A stretch of 64,000 nt of DNA from Thamnaconus septentrionalis (Eukaryota > Chordata > Actinopteri > Tetraodontiformes > Monacanthidae): assembly GCA_009823395.1 (NCBI GenBank), contig CM020501.1, forward strand, positions 5,099,861-5,163,860. Direction: 5' to 3'. The notes under the pieces were generated by a model. That model saw only the letters and a program-made list of their open reading frames with translations, was not told the origin of the DNA and ran no database searches. The translations under genes were made by a program, and so were the position numbers. Shown here piece after piece: positions 25,886 to 38,600 of this stretch (position 1 is the first letter of the stretch; the number at the start of each line of letters is the position of its first letter).

Positions 25886-26842
25886 AGCTGAACGGCCAAA
25901 GTGTTGTCTGTCAAAGGCTTCAGTGTTTTACGTTAAAGGCAAAGGAGGTTCAGGTAAAACAAAAGCTAACATCTGTCCATAGACCTGATGATATTTTTAA
26001 TATGAAGTGCTGTTCTTCTTTCTTTCTGTTTCTGCTTTGTTTTACCCTCGCTATATTCTATTTTTAACATACACGCAAAGATAAAGTATTAATGTTGATT
26101 AGTTTTGTGAACTTTAGGGAATTTTAACATTTGATACATTTCATCGACAAAAAAAAACTTATTGTACGTTCCACACCAGAGGAGTCAGTGTGCCAAACTT
26201 TTTAGATCTATGTTAAATGTTTTTTGCAGCTGATTTTGTCTGTGAATCTTATGTGCTGTATTTATTCTAGAACTGTGTCAGCCAGAAAAATACTTAGAAA
26301 TGAAATATTGTTCATATTAAGTTGAATCAGTCATGGTGAGTCAAAATGATTTTGCAGCTTCGTGCCATAACTCCACTACTCGACACTTTATGCTCATTAA
26401 ATGTGAGTGTTTGCTGTTTTACATTCAGTGTTTCACACTGGCGTCACACAGAGGAATTTTACTATGAATACTTTAGATACTAAAATTGAACTTATATAGA
26501 CAACCTGCTGTGGTTCTTTGCCACAAAATGGCCAATAGACTCTAAAATGCCAACGATTTTTATATGTATTCACTGCGCAGTTGAACTATTGGTGAACTTC
26601 ATCGTCACGTTTTCATCACTTTGGAAGTAACGTGCACTTAGCCACACATGCACATAAAAGTGACTGTGTATATTTTACACATCAACTATATTCTGTGATA
26701 GCAAAGACAGATATTCTTTATCAGAAACTAATCTAATTGTAGCCTAGATATTTATTTGTGACTTTTTAAGTATTTGATATTTATTATTTTCATGATAAAA
26801 TGTAATGTTGAGCTTTCAGAGCGTTGACACTCACTGAGCAGA

Positions 26843-26901
26843 AATAAACTACTCTTCTGAGTAAAGCCAATGTTTGTCTCAACTGTATTTTATCAAATAA
26901 A
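26843..26901 (+). terminator. Two poly(A) signals, gucy1b1
   Basis: AATAAA occurs at 26843-26848 and 26896-26901, about 1 kb downstream of the gucy1b1 stop, in an AT-rich 3' UTR-like stretch. A T-run follows from 26935. Confidence 0.6.
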
Positions 26902-26939
26902 TACGACAATTGCCTCAAGGGGCAGGCTTCGGATTTTTT

Positions 26940-29737
26940 TTTTTTTTTTCAAAGTGCTTCCTCTAGTGGCGAGCGACAAGATTACATTTCTCTGACACAT
27001 TATCACACGCTTGGTCAAATAGGAGACCACCTACCAGTGAAACGACACAACCGATCTGCTGTCATGGCATCAGGTCATGGGAGAGGTTGGCGCTTGTAAA
27101 GGGCTGCGTGGTGATTAGAGTGACGTCGCTGAGCGCAGAGGAGGATCTATGCTTCCTTCCTGAAATACCTCAGCCAGAGGCGCTCCTTCCTCATTTCGAT
27201 GCAATCAGCGCTCGTTATTTCTCCGTTAAATGAATCACACAGGGTGACTCAGTGCAATGTTTTTCCAAGCTCTCACAGCCTTATTGATTTACTGTTGGTA
27301 AACCAACAGAGTTACTAAAAAAAAAAAGAGAAATTGTGTTACATATTTGCTCCCTGGCCCTTGTCTATATTTATACACCTGTAAACCAAAAACATAGGCA
27401 GAGCAGGTGTGAATCAGCAGAATCAGGCGGACCTGAGAGTTGACGGACAAGAAGACAGAAGAAACTGGAAGAACTGTCGCTCAGGGTTGCATCAGGACAG
27501 CCACACATGGTTAATCATACTCTGGAAATATTTGTAGTTTTTATTTCTTCATTTCTTTTCAATTAATATAATTTTCCTTCTTTTGCATTTTATATTGTTG
27601 CTGTAATATCCCAGTGTGCGATTAATAAAGGCATTTTATTCTATTCTAAACAGGCCCAGGTTCCGCACTGATTGGGTATAAATAAATGAAGAGACTATAT
27701 TGTAGAAAAGTGTCATTTTACATTATTATATTGGTGGTGATTCTTTCAATGTAAAAGTTGTGCCATGACTCAAAAAATGTTGAAAAACGCTGCTCTAGGA
27801 AACTGCACGTTTAGCCCTCTGTTTACAGCCTCTTGCAAAACAGCATCAGTTTTGGACTCCACGCTTTGTTGAACCTTCCTCATGTTTCCAACACAACGAA
27901 ACGAAGGGGATCTTGCACCTGGCTTGGGGTCATAACCTGGGTTGACGTACACAAGTGTTATCAGGGTCTCTTTGTGACATCACAAAGTGCTTGGTTTTGA
28001 GGTATACGTAGGTTTTCTATTATTTCATAATATAGGCCGTGTTTGATGAATTCCTGATTTGATTGTAGACACTTTATTCAAAGCTCAGTCTACGAACCTG
28101 GTTATCCACAACATCTATTCTTTAGTTCATCAGGTCCAGCACATGATGGTGCTGGAGGTTAAGTTGTTGTAACCTTTGATCTACAAGCATTGTCGCGCCA
28201 ACGGCCATCAAGCCCTGTTTGTCTTACATAAACTGAGGTCTGGTACGTTCACAGTCACAGTCACCTGGTCCCAGTTGCCAGTGTGCTTGTGCAATATTTA
28301 GTGGGCAAACGTGATTGTGATCTGATGTGGTGTAATGGGGGTAGGTCAGTGCTTTTCAGGGATTTTGGCTGCCCATATGAAAGAGAGGTAAGAATTTTAT
28401 TTTTGACTTAAAGCAGGAAATAAATAGCTGTACTGACATACTGAACCTTAACACAAGACAAGATATGTGGGTTGTCATTGTGTTCTCTCACCACTCTAGA
28501 TAAGGAAGCCTGGTTTACTACGCTTTAAGTCCTCTTGTCAATTTTATCAACGTTGTCACTGATAAGTTGGAGATATGTTTGGGAGGAGGTGAAGGTCAGG
28601 TGAGGAGCTCCAGCGCTACACGGTGGTTTAACGCAACGTCTCGTTCCCTTTGCGAGGCCTTCATATTTTTTTTTCCCCTGCAACTTTTGCCTCTGACATC
28701 GGACCCTCAGCTCCGACTGTGAGGTCATGTTTAAGCACCACTGTCGACAGACAGACACCTTATCTTGGTGTTTAAAGCCAGAACCTCTCAAAGTCACCTT
28801 AATCAGCTGATTGTATCTTGATGGCATGCGATGGCTGAGTGTGATTGCGTGGACCAGGGTTTGCTCGCCATCGAGTCTCAAAATCAAAGGTCTCATTTAT
28901 CAACAACTGTGGCCAAAGGTATCTTTGACACCCATTATCAATGGCATAATGTGCACAGAGTAATTAAAGCTGTTACAACCAAAATGATCCCCTGTCCATA
29001 AAGGAGACGCCAAATTACCAAAGATTCCTGTGGACACGTGTTCAGTGCACAGGGGCATCAGAGTGAACTCACGCTGCAGATTCCTCAACATGTAATCCAA
29101 ACACAACTGAATCAAGTGCTCTGCACAAAATAAATAGAACTGCACGCCTTTAAATCCTCACGCTGTTAATTTGCAAACCACATAACAACTGTTTGAGCCA
29201 AAGGGCACAACTGTCAATTTAGATTAAAAGCCAACTATGAAACATGATTCTTTTTTTTTTTTTTAAAGACTTCAGATTTAAAAACAGGTCGGCTCTGGGC
29301 TGCAACCTTATTGGCTGATGAGTTGAGCTTTGGTGAGAGGGTCAAAATACAAACACGGGTTTCAAGCCAAGACAAACATTTCTTACAAACAGTTACTGTA
29401 TAATACACTATACTATACTCATTTCTACCAATGGCTCATATACAATATCTATAAACGTTGCCTGCTCTGCTAACTCAACGTTGCACTGCCGACTGTTAAT
29501 GTGTTTCTGCAGTGCGTAACTCCCTTTGTAAACAGAGACGTGAGACACAGGTACAGCAGGCTGACGGCTCTTCAGTCATTCATAGCTATTTCCGCACAGG
29601 TCTCTGGAACAACCTTATCACCCGCAGCACTGGATATTGCCTTATTGCCTTGTTGCGTGTGTTTTCGTGTGTGTGTGTTTTTTTAATACCTCCACTTAAG
29701 TGACGAGAAACGGCCACATCAGCACTGGGGCAGACGC
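26940..29737. other. Intergenic DNA between gucy1b1 and fabp2
   Basis: No exon set or recognisable protein on either strand. The only structured part is a retroposon-like tail at about 27590-27648. The open frame at 28896-28525 (minus, 123 codons) has no recognisable domain, and I regard it as chance. Confidence 0.5.
27590..27648 (+). mobile_element. Non-LTR retroposon 3' tail fragment
   Basis: The segment TGTAATATCCCAGTGTGCG, then ATTAATAAAGGCATTTTATT and CTATTCTA, resembles the common fish element end in which a CCC..GGGATCAATAAAG block is followed by short AT-rich tail repeats. Only the tail is present. Confidence 0.45.
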
Positions 29738-29770
29738 CGAGATAAGAGTGCGTGTGATTTATAAAAGGGC
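29738..29770 (+). promoter_or_regulatory. fabp2 core promoter: GATA site and TATA box
   Basis: A TATAAAAG box at 29760-29767 lies 71 bases upstream of the fabp2 ATG. An AGATAAGA motif (GATA-factor site, 29740-29747) lies 13 bases before it. Intestinal fabp2 genes are known targets of GATA factors in enterocytes, so the spacing is plausible. Factor binding itself is inferred. Confidence 0.65.
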
Positions 29771-29837
29771 TTCCAGACTGTGAGAGGGACACTTTCTGCT
29801 TGCAGAGCTGCCTTGCCCTCACCCGCTCACAGCCACC

Positions 29838-30854
29838 ATGACTTTCAACGGCACCTGGAAGGTCGACCGCAGCGACAACTATGAGAAGTTCATGGAACAA
29901 ATGGGTGAGTAACAGCTGGCTGCAGCTCTTCAAATACCAGGCGCACGTGCAGCTTGTAAATATTTTTGCTTCAGCAAGGCGAGGACCATGCAGAAGATTG
30001 CATGAATAATATTTTAACTTTTAACTTGGAGTTTTTAAGTACATTTTAAGGTGTTAAAATATGAGGAGCAGAGTTGTTGCAGGGCATTTTAACTGTTTAG
30101 AAATAGAAGAAACCTGGTCGTTCGTGCAAGGTACACCCGCCACCCTTGCAGATCTGCATCAGTGCTTTGAAGAAATGCCATGTGTCCATTGTCAGGCGTT
30201 AACATGGTGAAGAGGAAGCTGGCTGCTCACGACAACCTGAAGATCACCCTCGAGCAGACTGGAGACAAGTTCCATGTCAAGGAGTCCAGCAACTTCCGCA
30301 CCCTGGAGTTGGACTTCACCCTCGGCGTCACCTTCGAGTACAGCCTCGCCGACGGAACGGAAGTATCAGTGAGTAAACAAGGCCCTAAGTGGGACACTGT
30401 TTCCTATGACGTCACTTACACCACAACTAGACCGTGTAACAGGCAGAGTCGCCTCGCGTAAAAACATGGCGTGCTGTTTTCTACTAATCCTGCAAGGCCG
30501 CTAATGTGGAGATAACAAAGTCCCTCAAAATTGTGGTAACCTGTGTTTCAAGAATAAAATGTGATTCAGAGCTCACTACAAGACCAGGGCATCCACAAAA
30601 GGCCACAACTCTGCACTTTTGCAAAGCCTTGACTACGATGTCATCTCAGAGACTCTCCTTGTATCACTTTTGCAGGGCGCATGGATCCAGGAAGGCGACG
30701 CACTAAAGGGGACTTTCACGAGGAAGGATAACGGAAAGCAATTGATAACAACCAGAACTATTCAGGGCGGTGAACTTGTTCAGGTAAGCAGAGCACCAAA
30801 AATCAATCAATAAATCTATCTATTTATCTATCCATCTATCTATCTATCTATCTA

Positions 30855-30897
<43 letters not shown>

Positions 30898-30993
30898 ATC
30901 CATCTATCTATGCCTCCTTAACACACTATTGTTTTCCAACAGACCTACAGCTATGAAGGAGTGGACGCAAAGAGGATCTTCAAGAAGGAATAG
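29838..30993 (+). CDS. fabp2: Intestinal fatty acid-binding protein (I-FABP)
   Basis: Cytosolic 10-strand beta-barrel carrier of long-chain fatty acids in enterocytes. Four exons, 29838-29904, 30196-30368, 30676-30783 and 30943-30993, with GT-AG junctions and matching phases, give exactly 132 residues, the family's usual length and its classic four-exon layout. The start MTFNGTWKVDRSDNYEKFM carries the FABP signature; GVNMVKRKLAAHDNLK and the end YSYEGVDAKRIFKKE are characteristic of FABP2 rather than liver or heart types. Arg107 (Arg106 in the mature numbering used for I-FABP), the carboxylate-binding residue, is kept in TTRTIQ. The residue matching the human Ala54/Thr54 polymorphism is Asn here. 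A TATA box and GATA site precede the gene, and the ATG has a strong Kozak context (GCCACCATGA). Confidence 0.97.
30814..30911 (+). repeat. (CTAT)n microsatellite in fabp2 intron 3
   Basis: About 98 bases of CTAT/ATCT units with a few TATA interruptions fill most of the 159-base intron between fabp2 exons 3 and 4. The tract ends about 30 bases before the acceptor. Confidence 0.95.
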
Positions 30994-31119
30994 ACTCATC
31001 ACAGAATTAAATGCACTGCTGTCACAAACTGTCGACCTCTAGGACCATTCCAACATGCATTTGTTTTTAAATGTGTGTATGAAACAGTTTTCAGTGCTCC
31101 GGATTTTGATACTCACAAT

Positions 31120-31125
31120 AATAAA
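31120..31125 (+). terminator. Poly(A) signal, fabp2
   Basis: AATAAA lies 127 bases after the fabp2 stop and is followed by GT-rich sequence (TTGTGTGTGTGTG, from 31149), the usual downstream element. Confidence 0.8.
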
Positions 31126-31159
31126 ATCATTTTGTAACTGAATGTCTTATTTGTGTGTG

Positions 31160-33900
31160 TGTGTGCATTTCTTTTTTAACAATGTATCCATGACACCCTG
31201 CTGAGATCAGTCAAAAGAAACGACAAGCATACACAGGTGGCTGATGAAATAGTGATAGCATTGTTTCAACTTTATTCAACAATGAATAAAAATAAATATA
31301 TATTATGTACAAAAATATAAAGTGTTGACATATCTCCATGATTCTTTTAACGGATACTTCCTTAAGTCATGAAGCATTCACTGAAGCACCAACAACTCAA
31401 TAAACCAGCGATGTCAGGCCAAATCAATCAAAATCACACGTCAGATCCCTTGTAATTTGACAATTAAACCAATGAAACAAGGTAAAAAGTTTTACCTCCT
31501 GTAAAATTTTGTCATGTCTATGCCCAGAGAAGATTATTTTCATAAAGTGCCCATAGCGTCCACTGTGTTTGTCTTTTGAAATGTGAGTGTACAAAAGGTC
31601 AGAAAATGCGACATAACAACATCTCCAATCTCTTCCTCTCAGTCTTTATTCAACAACTGAGAATTTGCTCACGAAACAGAAACACAGAAAAAAGGCACTC
31701 TAGATAAAAACTCAAGACACCAATTTCAAAGTGGCAGAAAAACATGTCTGCGGGCAAAGAAAATAAAAAGTTTGTATAGCAGATGACGAAAATAATGACA
31801 TAATGGGTGAAATTCAACAAGTGAAAGTCTAATAGCATCGCTCATAGACAAACATACACATGACAACACTAAATCTCTTTTTTAACCTTGAGCCATGATG
31901 CAACTATTGTTCCTTCATTTATTTGTTCACCAAGTAAATTCATATCATCCACTAAAGATGAGTCATTTACACAACCCTGATTCCAAAACATTAACACTAT
32001 GATGAATTTAAGTGAAAAAATATGAAGCATTAGTAAAGAATCACATATGTATTTTTTCTTACTTTTGTTGTAATATGTGAAGGTTTTATTTTATTTTTAT
32101 TTATATGATGTGTTAAGTGGTGAACTTTGACCCAACATTGCTCCTGAACCTTTGCACCATCTGAAAAATACCCCATTATAAAACCATTTATGACATCACC
32201 TACTGCTGCCAAATCACCTTTGCCTGAGTAAAGTCTCAAATAGCTCTTGATATTTTTTTTTTAATTGTAATTGTTTAATTGTTGTTTTATTGTAATTGCA
32301 TTGATCTCTCCTTATCATTATTACAACATTAGAAAAAAACCACATCATTGTAAACTCATTCAGACTATTATCTCCATTGTGTCTTTACTGAATATGAGCA
32401 ATACATTTCATTTGATCCCTTTACGTTTTGCGCAGCGTGCTAATTTATTTGAAATCAGGGTTGTCCTTGCGACGCCACAGCGATGTGTCCTTGTGTTATT
32501 CAAAATGTGGAGACGCTTTATTTTCCCCCAGCTCGTTCATAAAGTGTGCCTTTGCTCTCCTTGAATTTTGAGTGTCAATAAATAAGCCATGACCAACGTA
32601 AGCAAGAAACTCTAGGTCTTAGGTGCGATTACACAAATCTCCAGAACGCCACCCAGAATAAACACAACACAGAGACAAATACACACACAGCAAAATTGTG
32701 CCTAAATGTGCGCGGTAAAAAAAATAATAACTGAAAAATCACCTGACAAAAACGGTGGAGGCGGAGTGGAAGAACACACGAGTGGTGGATGTTTGCTGAA
32801 AGGGTTTGGCAAAGGAGTGGGCACAAAAAGAAAAAGAGAGGGACATCCCCACCTTGACTCTGACGTGACCGGATGAATGTACAGAATACAAAGCCTTCAA
32901 AATAGCAAAAATGCTTCCAAAGTGACCAGTAAAATAATATATGGTGGATGCATAGTACGCCCGCGACAGTCAGCTGTATGCTAATGAATTGTCTTTAGTC
33001 GGATATCTGTATTTACAGTTGATGCATAATCAAAAGGTAGTGAGGACAATGACATTCAGTTGTTTAAAAAAGTCTGAAAATCAACTGTACAAATTCATAT
33101 TTTTTACGGATTCATTTTATTACAACGACATAAAATTTGATATAATTTACGTTGGTTGGACTCAAAGTCCGAGAATCGTCGTCATGCTCATGCTTATGCT
33201 GTACACGCAGCTAGTAAGACTTCGTAAAGGCCACATGCATGTTTCAGACCAATCAGTCTGGTCCGAGAGAATAGTTGTTGTCAATACCAGATAGGCATTT
33301 TAATAATATTGGCATCGTTATGAAAAAAGTACCTGCAATTTGCCTGCTTAATCTGTCTACTTGAAAAGGAAGACTGAGAAAATACAAATTGACATCACTG
33401 TGAGACACAGGAAAAGGAGTACAGGAAGCAGCACGATCCAAGGTAGAGTACACAACGTGACACGGTTGTACACAGTATATAGTAACCTGAAGTGAATGAG
33501 GGCTGCCCCAGCTACAAATCCACGTGTCCGACCAATCACAGGATTGCTATTTTGCTGCTAGGCTAACCCTGATGCATATCATTAGCTCACGTGTTGAGAA
33601 ACTGTGTTTCGGGAAGAACCTCACACACACATTAATGATGGATAATTGACTTTCAGAAAAAAAACAAAAAAGCAAAAAGATAACACCATGAATGTTGGCG
33701 TGTAGGCTACAGGACAGCCCTCAGTCATTCATTCACACACAATTGTCGTATTAAATCACCCAGAAATGAAAAACAGTTGGAATAAAAGGGTGCTAGTATC
33801 TTGAAATATTGCAACGTTTCTCTCCTGGTGAATTCAAGCTCTCAATGTGCAGACAGTCTTTTCTGAGACATTGTTCCCACCACAGATTGGTTATAGTCAT
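31160..33900. other. Convergent intergenic / possible usp53 3' UTR sequence
   Basis: AT-rich DNA between the convergent fabp2 and usp53 genes with no recognisable coding exon. Several TTTATT motifs (AATAAA on the minus strand, for example near 31270 and 32085) could end a long usp53 3' UTR, but I cannot choose between them. I looked for the C4orf3-type membrane micropeptide known from this interval in mammals and did not find it. Confidence 0.4.
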
Positions 33901-34210
33901 TTAAAGGCCCGAGAGTGTAACATTTACAGGGATCTGCCGGCATGAAATGGAATTGAAAGTGCGCATGCATCTTTTCATTGCGATGTTGCTAGAAATGAAC
34001 AACTGTTGCGTTTTCACTTGCTCAACAGGACGGAGGCCGTGTTGTGCTGCCATTTAATCTGTTTTATGGAAAGACACCAACAGCAGCCGATCAATTATTT
34101 GAGAGGGAACAATGTTAAGACAGCAGCGCTGTGGGAATATTCATTTATTTGTTTGCTGTATGCTTTCTGTACCATTAGATCCTGCAAAATCTTACACACT
34201 GGCCCTTTAA
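33901..34210. mobile_element. MITE, TTAAAGG-ended family, copy 1
   Basis: The left end TTAAAGGCCCGAGAGTGTAA is matched in inverted orientation by the right end, whose reverse complement reads TTAAAGGGCCAGTGTGTAAG. Similarity continues through about 30 bases, including ACAGG/GCAGG. The 310-base element contains no transposase frame. No clean target duplication is visible. Confidence 0.7.
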
Positions 34211-35025
34211 ATTTGCTGCTGCTGCTGCTGCTGCTGTGGATGCAGACCTTTGGCCTCTAGGGTTTGTTTTATGTGTGGGAAATGATATCACAAATAATAT
34301 TAGACAGTATAACTTTATGATCCCGTCAACACTCGAGTTACAATCTCACTTTCTTTGTAGTCCTCTGTGTAGTTATTACACTAAACTACACACCCTGACA
34401 CTCGAACTGTGGACTTGACCACCTTCCTGCCTGCTGCACAACGGCTGCACAAAAATCTTTTGGACGGTAACAGAAGGTGTCACAAACAATTGTGAAAAAG
34501 ACTCTGAGACAGTTGTGCAAACTCAAAATCCTATCAGGTTTTGGTTGAAACTCAATCTAACTGCAGCACTACTGCGGGACAATGGCAGACGGTACAAGAA
34601 ATGTCGCCGCTGAAAGTCCGTCCAACGGTTCTCGACGCCTTTCGTGATAGAAAAAAAAACAAAAACGCTTTGACTTTTTGTGACAAGCTTGCATAAATAC
34701 TGTAGTTCCCACTCCAATCTGGAGAAGTCGCAACTGTGTAACGTTTCTTTTCCCCGTTTCTGTAAACTCTTTGGCATCCAGTTAGAACCTTTTGAACCCT
34801 CGTCCGCACAGTCTGAGGAGAGGCCTTACCGAGAGAACGCTCACAAAAACCCACGTTCGTCCAGTCCTTTGGCCGACACTGGGTTCCATTTCGCGGTGGG
34901 TTTATTGCTATTATGGCCTGTGAAAGAAGAGAAAGGCTGCATTAAAAACTGTTGGAAGCTCAATGTCTAAATCTTCCCTAAAAGGAGGAAGTCAGCACAC
35001 TGTATGTTGTGGCGAGTTAGTGATT

Positions 35026-35530
35026 TTAAAGGTTCAGTGTGCAAAATCTGGCCTGATTTCTGATTTTTATATTTGTAAAAGCTTAATATACTGGCACTAA
35101 ATATATTAATAAAAGTGTATACGCCAGTACAATAAAAGCTATTTGGTTTTCCTAACCACACAACAGTTCTTATTTCTATATGAAAATATACATAGGGGAA
35201 GGCTTTTGCTCCCAGTTAGCTGCCATCCTGCACCGCCATATTTCTAAGGAAGCCTGGTGTGGACAATCCAGCCCGCCGCTTGACAGTGCGGTTTGTATTT
35301 AGGGTGAACGCTCCCATCCTCAAATAAACCAACAATGAAGAAGAAGAAGGTGGACGAAGTATCCAGGTTTGCGCTCGCAGGACATTGTAGTTCACTGGCA
35401 AGCTTGGGAGAAGGAGGCTATGGAGTCTTTAAGGGGACATAAGTGAAAGAGCGCTGCAATCTAAAATGTAACCACTTTATTATCGCTGTTTCTTCTGAAA
35501 ATCTCCAAATCTTACACACTTTACCTTTAA
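35026..35530. mobile_element. MITE, TTAAAGG-ended family, copy 2, in the usp53 3' UTR region
   Basis: The left end TTAAAGGTTCAGTGTGCAAA and the reverse complement of the right end, TTAAAGGTAAAGTGTGTAAG, form an imperfect inverted repeat of about 26 bases. GTTAGT occurs just outside both ends (35016-35021 and 35531-35536), a possible imperfect target duplication. The right end lies 77 bases from the usp53 stop codon, so the element is probably inside its 3' UTR. No coding capacity. Confidence 0.7.
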
Positions 35531-35606
35531 GTTAGTTCATGTTGGATTAAGGTTTCAAGCAGGACATTTAGTCGGGGGTTATGGGAAAAATACAAGCTCG
35601 ATCCCA

Positions 35607-38600
35607 CTAAGCGAGGTGCTTCTCTGACTGAGCTGTTGGTGGCGTCGACCCCAGCGTGCAGGTCTGAGGCTGCGAGCGGCTCCGCGTGGTGCGGGGGGGC
35701 TTACTTGTTTCAGCTCTGGCTTTTGGCACGTCTTGCGCGTAAGCGTCGGCGAGCGCGGCGTGCCTCACGTCCCGGCAGTCCGCCGCCACCGCCGCGCGCG
35801 GCGCGGCAGCCGAGAGCACGAGAGGCCTCTGGTTGTGGTACTTGAGACGGTACGTTTCCGTCATGCAGTTGTCCACGTTAAAGTATGTGGTGAGCGAGAC
35901 CTCCTGCTGCTGGGCCACCGCCACCGCCTGCTGCTGCTGCTGCTGCTGCTGCTCCGCCGCCCGGCAACCCGCCAGCCGCTCCTCGCTCTCGCAGGACGAC
36001 GGCGTGCTCCTCTCGGGGTCCGAGCCCGACTTGGAGCTGGCGTCCGAGAAGGTCCTGAGGGCCGAGATGTCGGGCTTCCTGTGGGGGCTGACGTAGGACC
36101 TGGAGGGCAGGCGGGGACTCGGCGGGAAGGCCTCCTGGAGCATGCGGGGTCGGAAGAGGGCGTGGCCGCTCTCGCCCTGCTGCGGCGGGGAGACGAGCTG
36201 GTTGGGCCGCACGTGGCCCGGTTGGGTGGTCCCGGGCTGGCGCTGGATGCAGGGCGGGTCGGGGGCGGGCAGGTTGGCGGGGGGGCGGTAGGGCAGCGCG
36301 ACGTGAGGACACTGGGAGTCCGAGGCGACGGCGTTCTCCCCGTCCTCGGGGTCGGAGAGGGCCAGGTCGTCGGAGCTGTTCCACTCGGAGCTGCTGGTTT
36401 TGGCGAAGTGCCTCGGCGCGGCGCACTCGTCGGCGTGCCCCCTATAGCCGGGCGCCTCCTGCTGCCCCTCACCCTGCCTGCTCTCTGAACCCGGGGCGTC
36501 CCTCTCTGAAGACACTGCCTTTCTGGAGGTGCTAGACGCGTACTTGGACTTCCGTCTACAAGACACAGGTTTGGTAACGGGTGGTTATTGGATAGAACGA
36601 AGGCCTATTTATTTAATTTTTTTTAACGAGTCTTTGTATTAGACATCTATATCAAAAAGGAAATGTTATTTTCAAGTTAAGGGCACTACCTCAAACCTGG
36701 ACTGCACTTTAGATGTATGTGCGAGACTTGGTCATGGTTCTTCCCCTGAGGTTTGAGTTGGTGTTTACCTACAAAATATGAAACAAAAGGTGTTCAAAAC
36801 TCAGAGACATAAAAAAGAAGTAAAGTTAAAAAAGAAAATATACAGGAATTTTAAATAAGCATCTTCTGAAAGGACTCTTTTTCAGATATATGATATTTAA
36901 ATAGTAAAAACTGAAATGGTAATGTATTATCACCTTCGGAACATTTCTCTAAAAGATGTTCAATACATTACGAAAAATAATACCAGAAAGATAAGGACAC
37001 AGAAATCTTATTATAGAAATATCCATGCTAGAAAATTAAAATATAAATATTTGATTTTAGGTTAGTATTCTTAATTACAAGCCAAAAATCAAAATTGTTT
37101 TCCGGTACAGATTTTTATCGGGGGGAAAAAAAAAATCAATCGTGGAAGAGGAATCTTGTGTGTTGGGGAGAGGGGGAGGGAGTGTTCAAAACAACAACAA
37201 CAACAAAAAAAACCAACCCAAAACGAAGCATAATAAAATATGTAAAATAAAAGCATAAGTGTCCTCTAACACTAGGTGGCAGCAGAGCGTCATCTCTCCT
37301 CTTTCTCTTTTCCTCAGAGCCGGATGAGTGAGTCAGCACGCTCACTCCGAGCAGCAGAGGGAGACAGGGGGCTGTGAATCTCCTCTCTTTATAAATAGAT
37401 GTCCCCCCCCCCTCTCTCTCTCTCGTTGCCCGGGAGAGGTCCGTGCGAGGATAAAAGCTCCAACTGTTGGTTCGAAACGCCGTCTCGGCAAAATACCATG
37501 TGGCCCGGCATAGTCGGAGGACAGCATGAGAAAGAAAGATATTTTTGGCAAATGCCAGTAGCTACGTCCAGCTGTGCTATCAGAATGAGCTTTGTGGGAT
37601 TATCATCAGATTAATGCCTGCGCAGGATTGACTGTGTGACGACGAGGTTAAAGAAGCCAGTCAGAAATCTAGCCCGGACTTATTCAACCTTTATTCACAT
37701 TGCAAACGGGACAAGTCGCGATTTACCTGCTGCGCAAACTGACACCAGCATAATGAATTTGGAAAGAAAAAAAAAGTGAGAAAAGAAAGAAGGCTCTCTT
37801 TTTGCATGCTGCTGCTTTGCCCTTTCCTTGCCCACTCATTTTCTGAGCGCCGTGTGTGTCGTATACGGGGTGTTTTATTTAGTAAATCTTCGGTGCTAAG
37901 ACTGAATTTCTCTTTTCCTAGTAAATCTTTTCCTAGAAGCGGCGCAGATTACAGGCGAGATATAATCGTCCCTGAGCACACGAGTCATGTTATTTATGCT
38001 ATTCTTTGTAGTCTCCACATATTCGCAGTTTGAGGAAAAAAAATACAAATGGCTGCATTTTTTAATTTCTTTTTAAAATTTGAGAAATCTGTGCTAGAAT
38101 ATCGTTTAAAAAAAATTATTAAAATTTACACACACACAAACCCCTCTTTTTCCAAGAGGAGTGTTCTGAGCTTCTACTCTAATCTCAAATCAGGCCCCTG
38201 CAGGTGGAGTGTGTCTGACATCCCTTCTCTCATGCAGTTTTCATCACAACAAAAGCATGCGTGCCAGTGTGTTTCTTTCAGGGCAGCCGCACCGAGAGGA
38301 AAGGCAGCATTATTTTTGCTTAACAGGGCTGATGTTGGAGAAAATTCCACACAAAATCCTGAAGCCCAAACATACAGAGATGCTTGAACCACACTGTTTA
38401 AATGGTCTTCCATCATCAGGATCAGGATATCAGAGCGTGGGAATGTTTTTAATAATATGTTATTACACAGGAGACAAACTTGAAAAGCACATTTTACACA
38501 CAAGTCTCTTGGATTCAAGGGTCCTCGGAATGCACACTCTTCTATCATGTCTTCTCATTTAACCAAAGAAAAATACAACATGTCATTTTTTAAAACTGTT

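Noticed and set aside
31160..35600. A search for the C4orf3-type regulin micropeptide known between usp53 and fabp2 in mammals
   Set aside because: No short frame with the expected hydrophobic VVxFxxVYFLP-like tail was found on either strand.
35733..36488. 251-codon plus-strand frame and two other minus frames (203 and 182 codons)
   Set aside because: These are shadows of the GC-rich last usp53 exon, whose real frame ends in the conserved EVSLTTYF block.
36707..36778. Possible extra usp53 cassette exon on the minus strand (acceptor TTTTGTAG, donor CCAG|GTTTGA, 72 nt)
   Set aside because: In the phase set by the upstream exon it reads straight into TAA. Its open frame fits neither neighbour, and the flanking exons join in phase without it.
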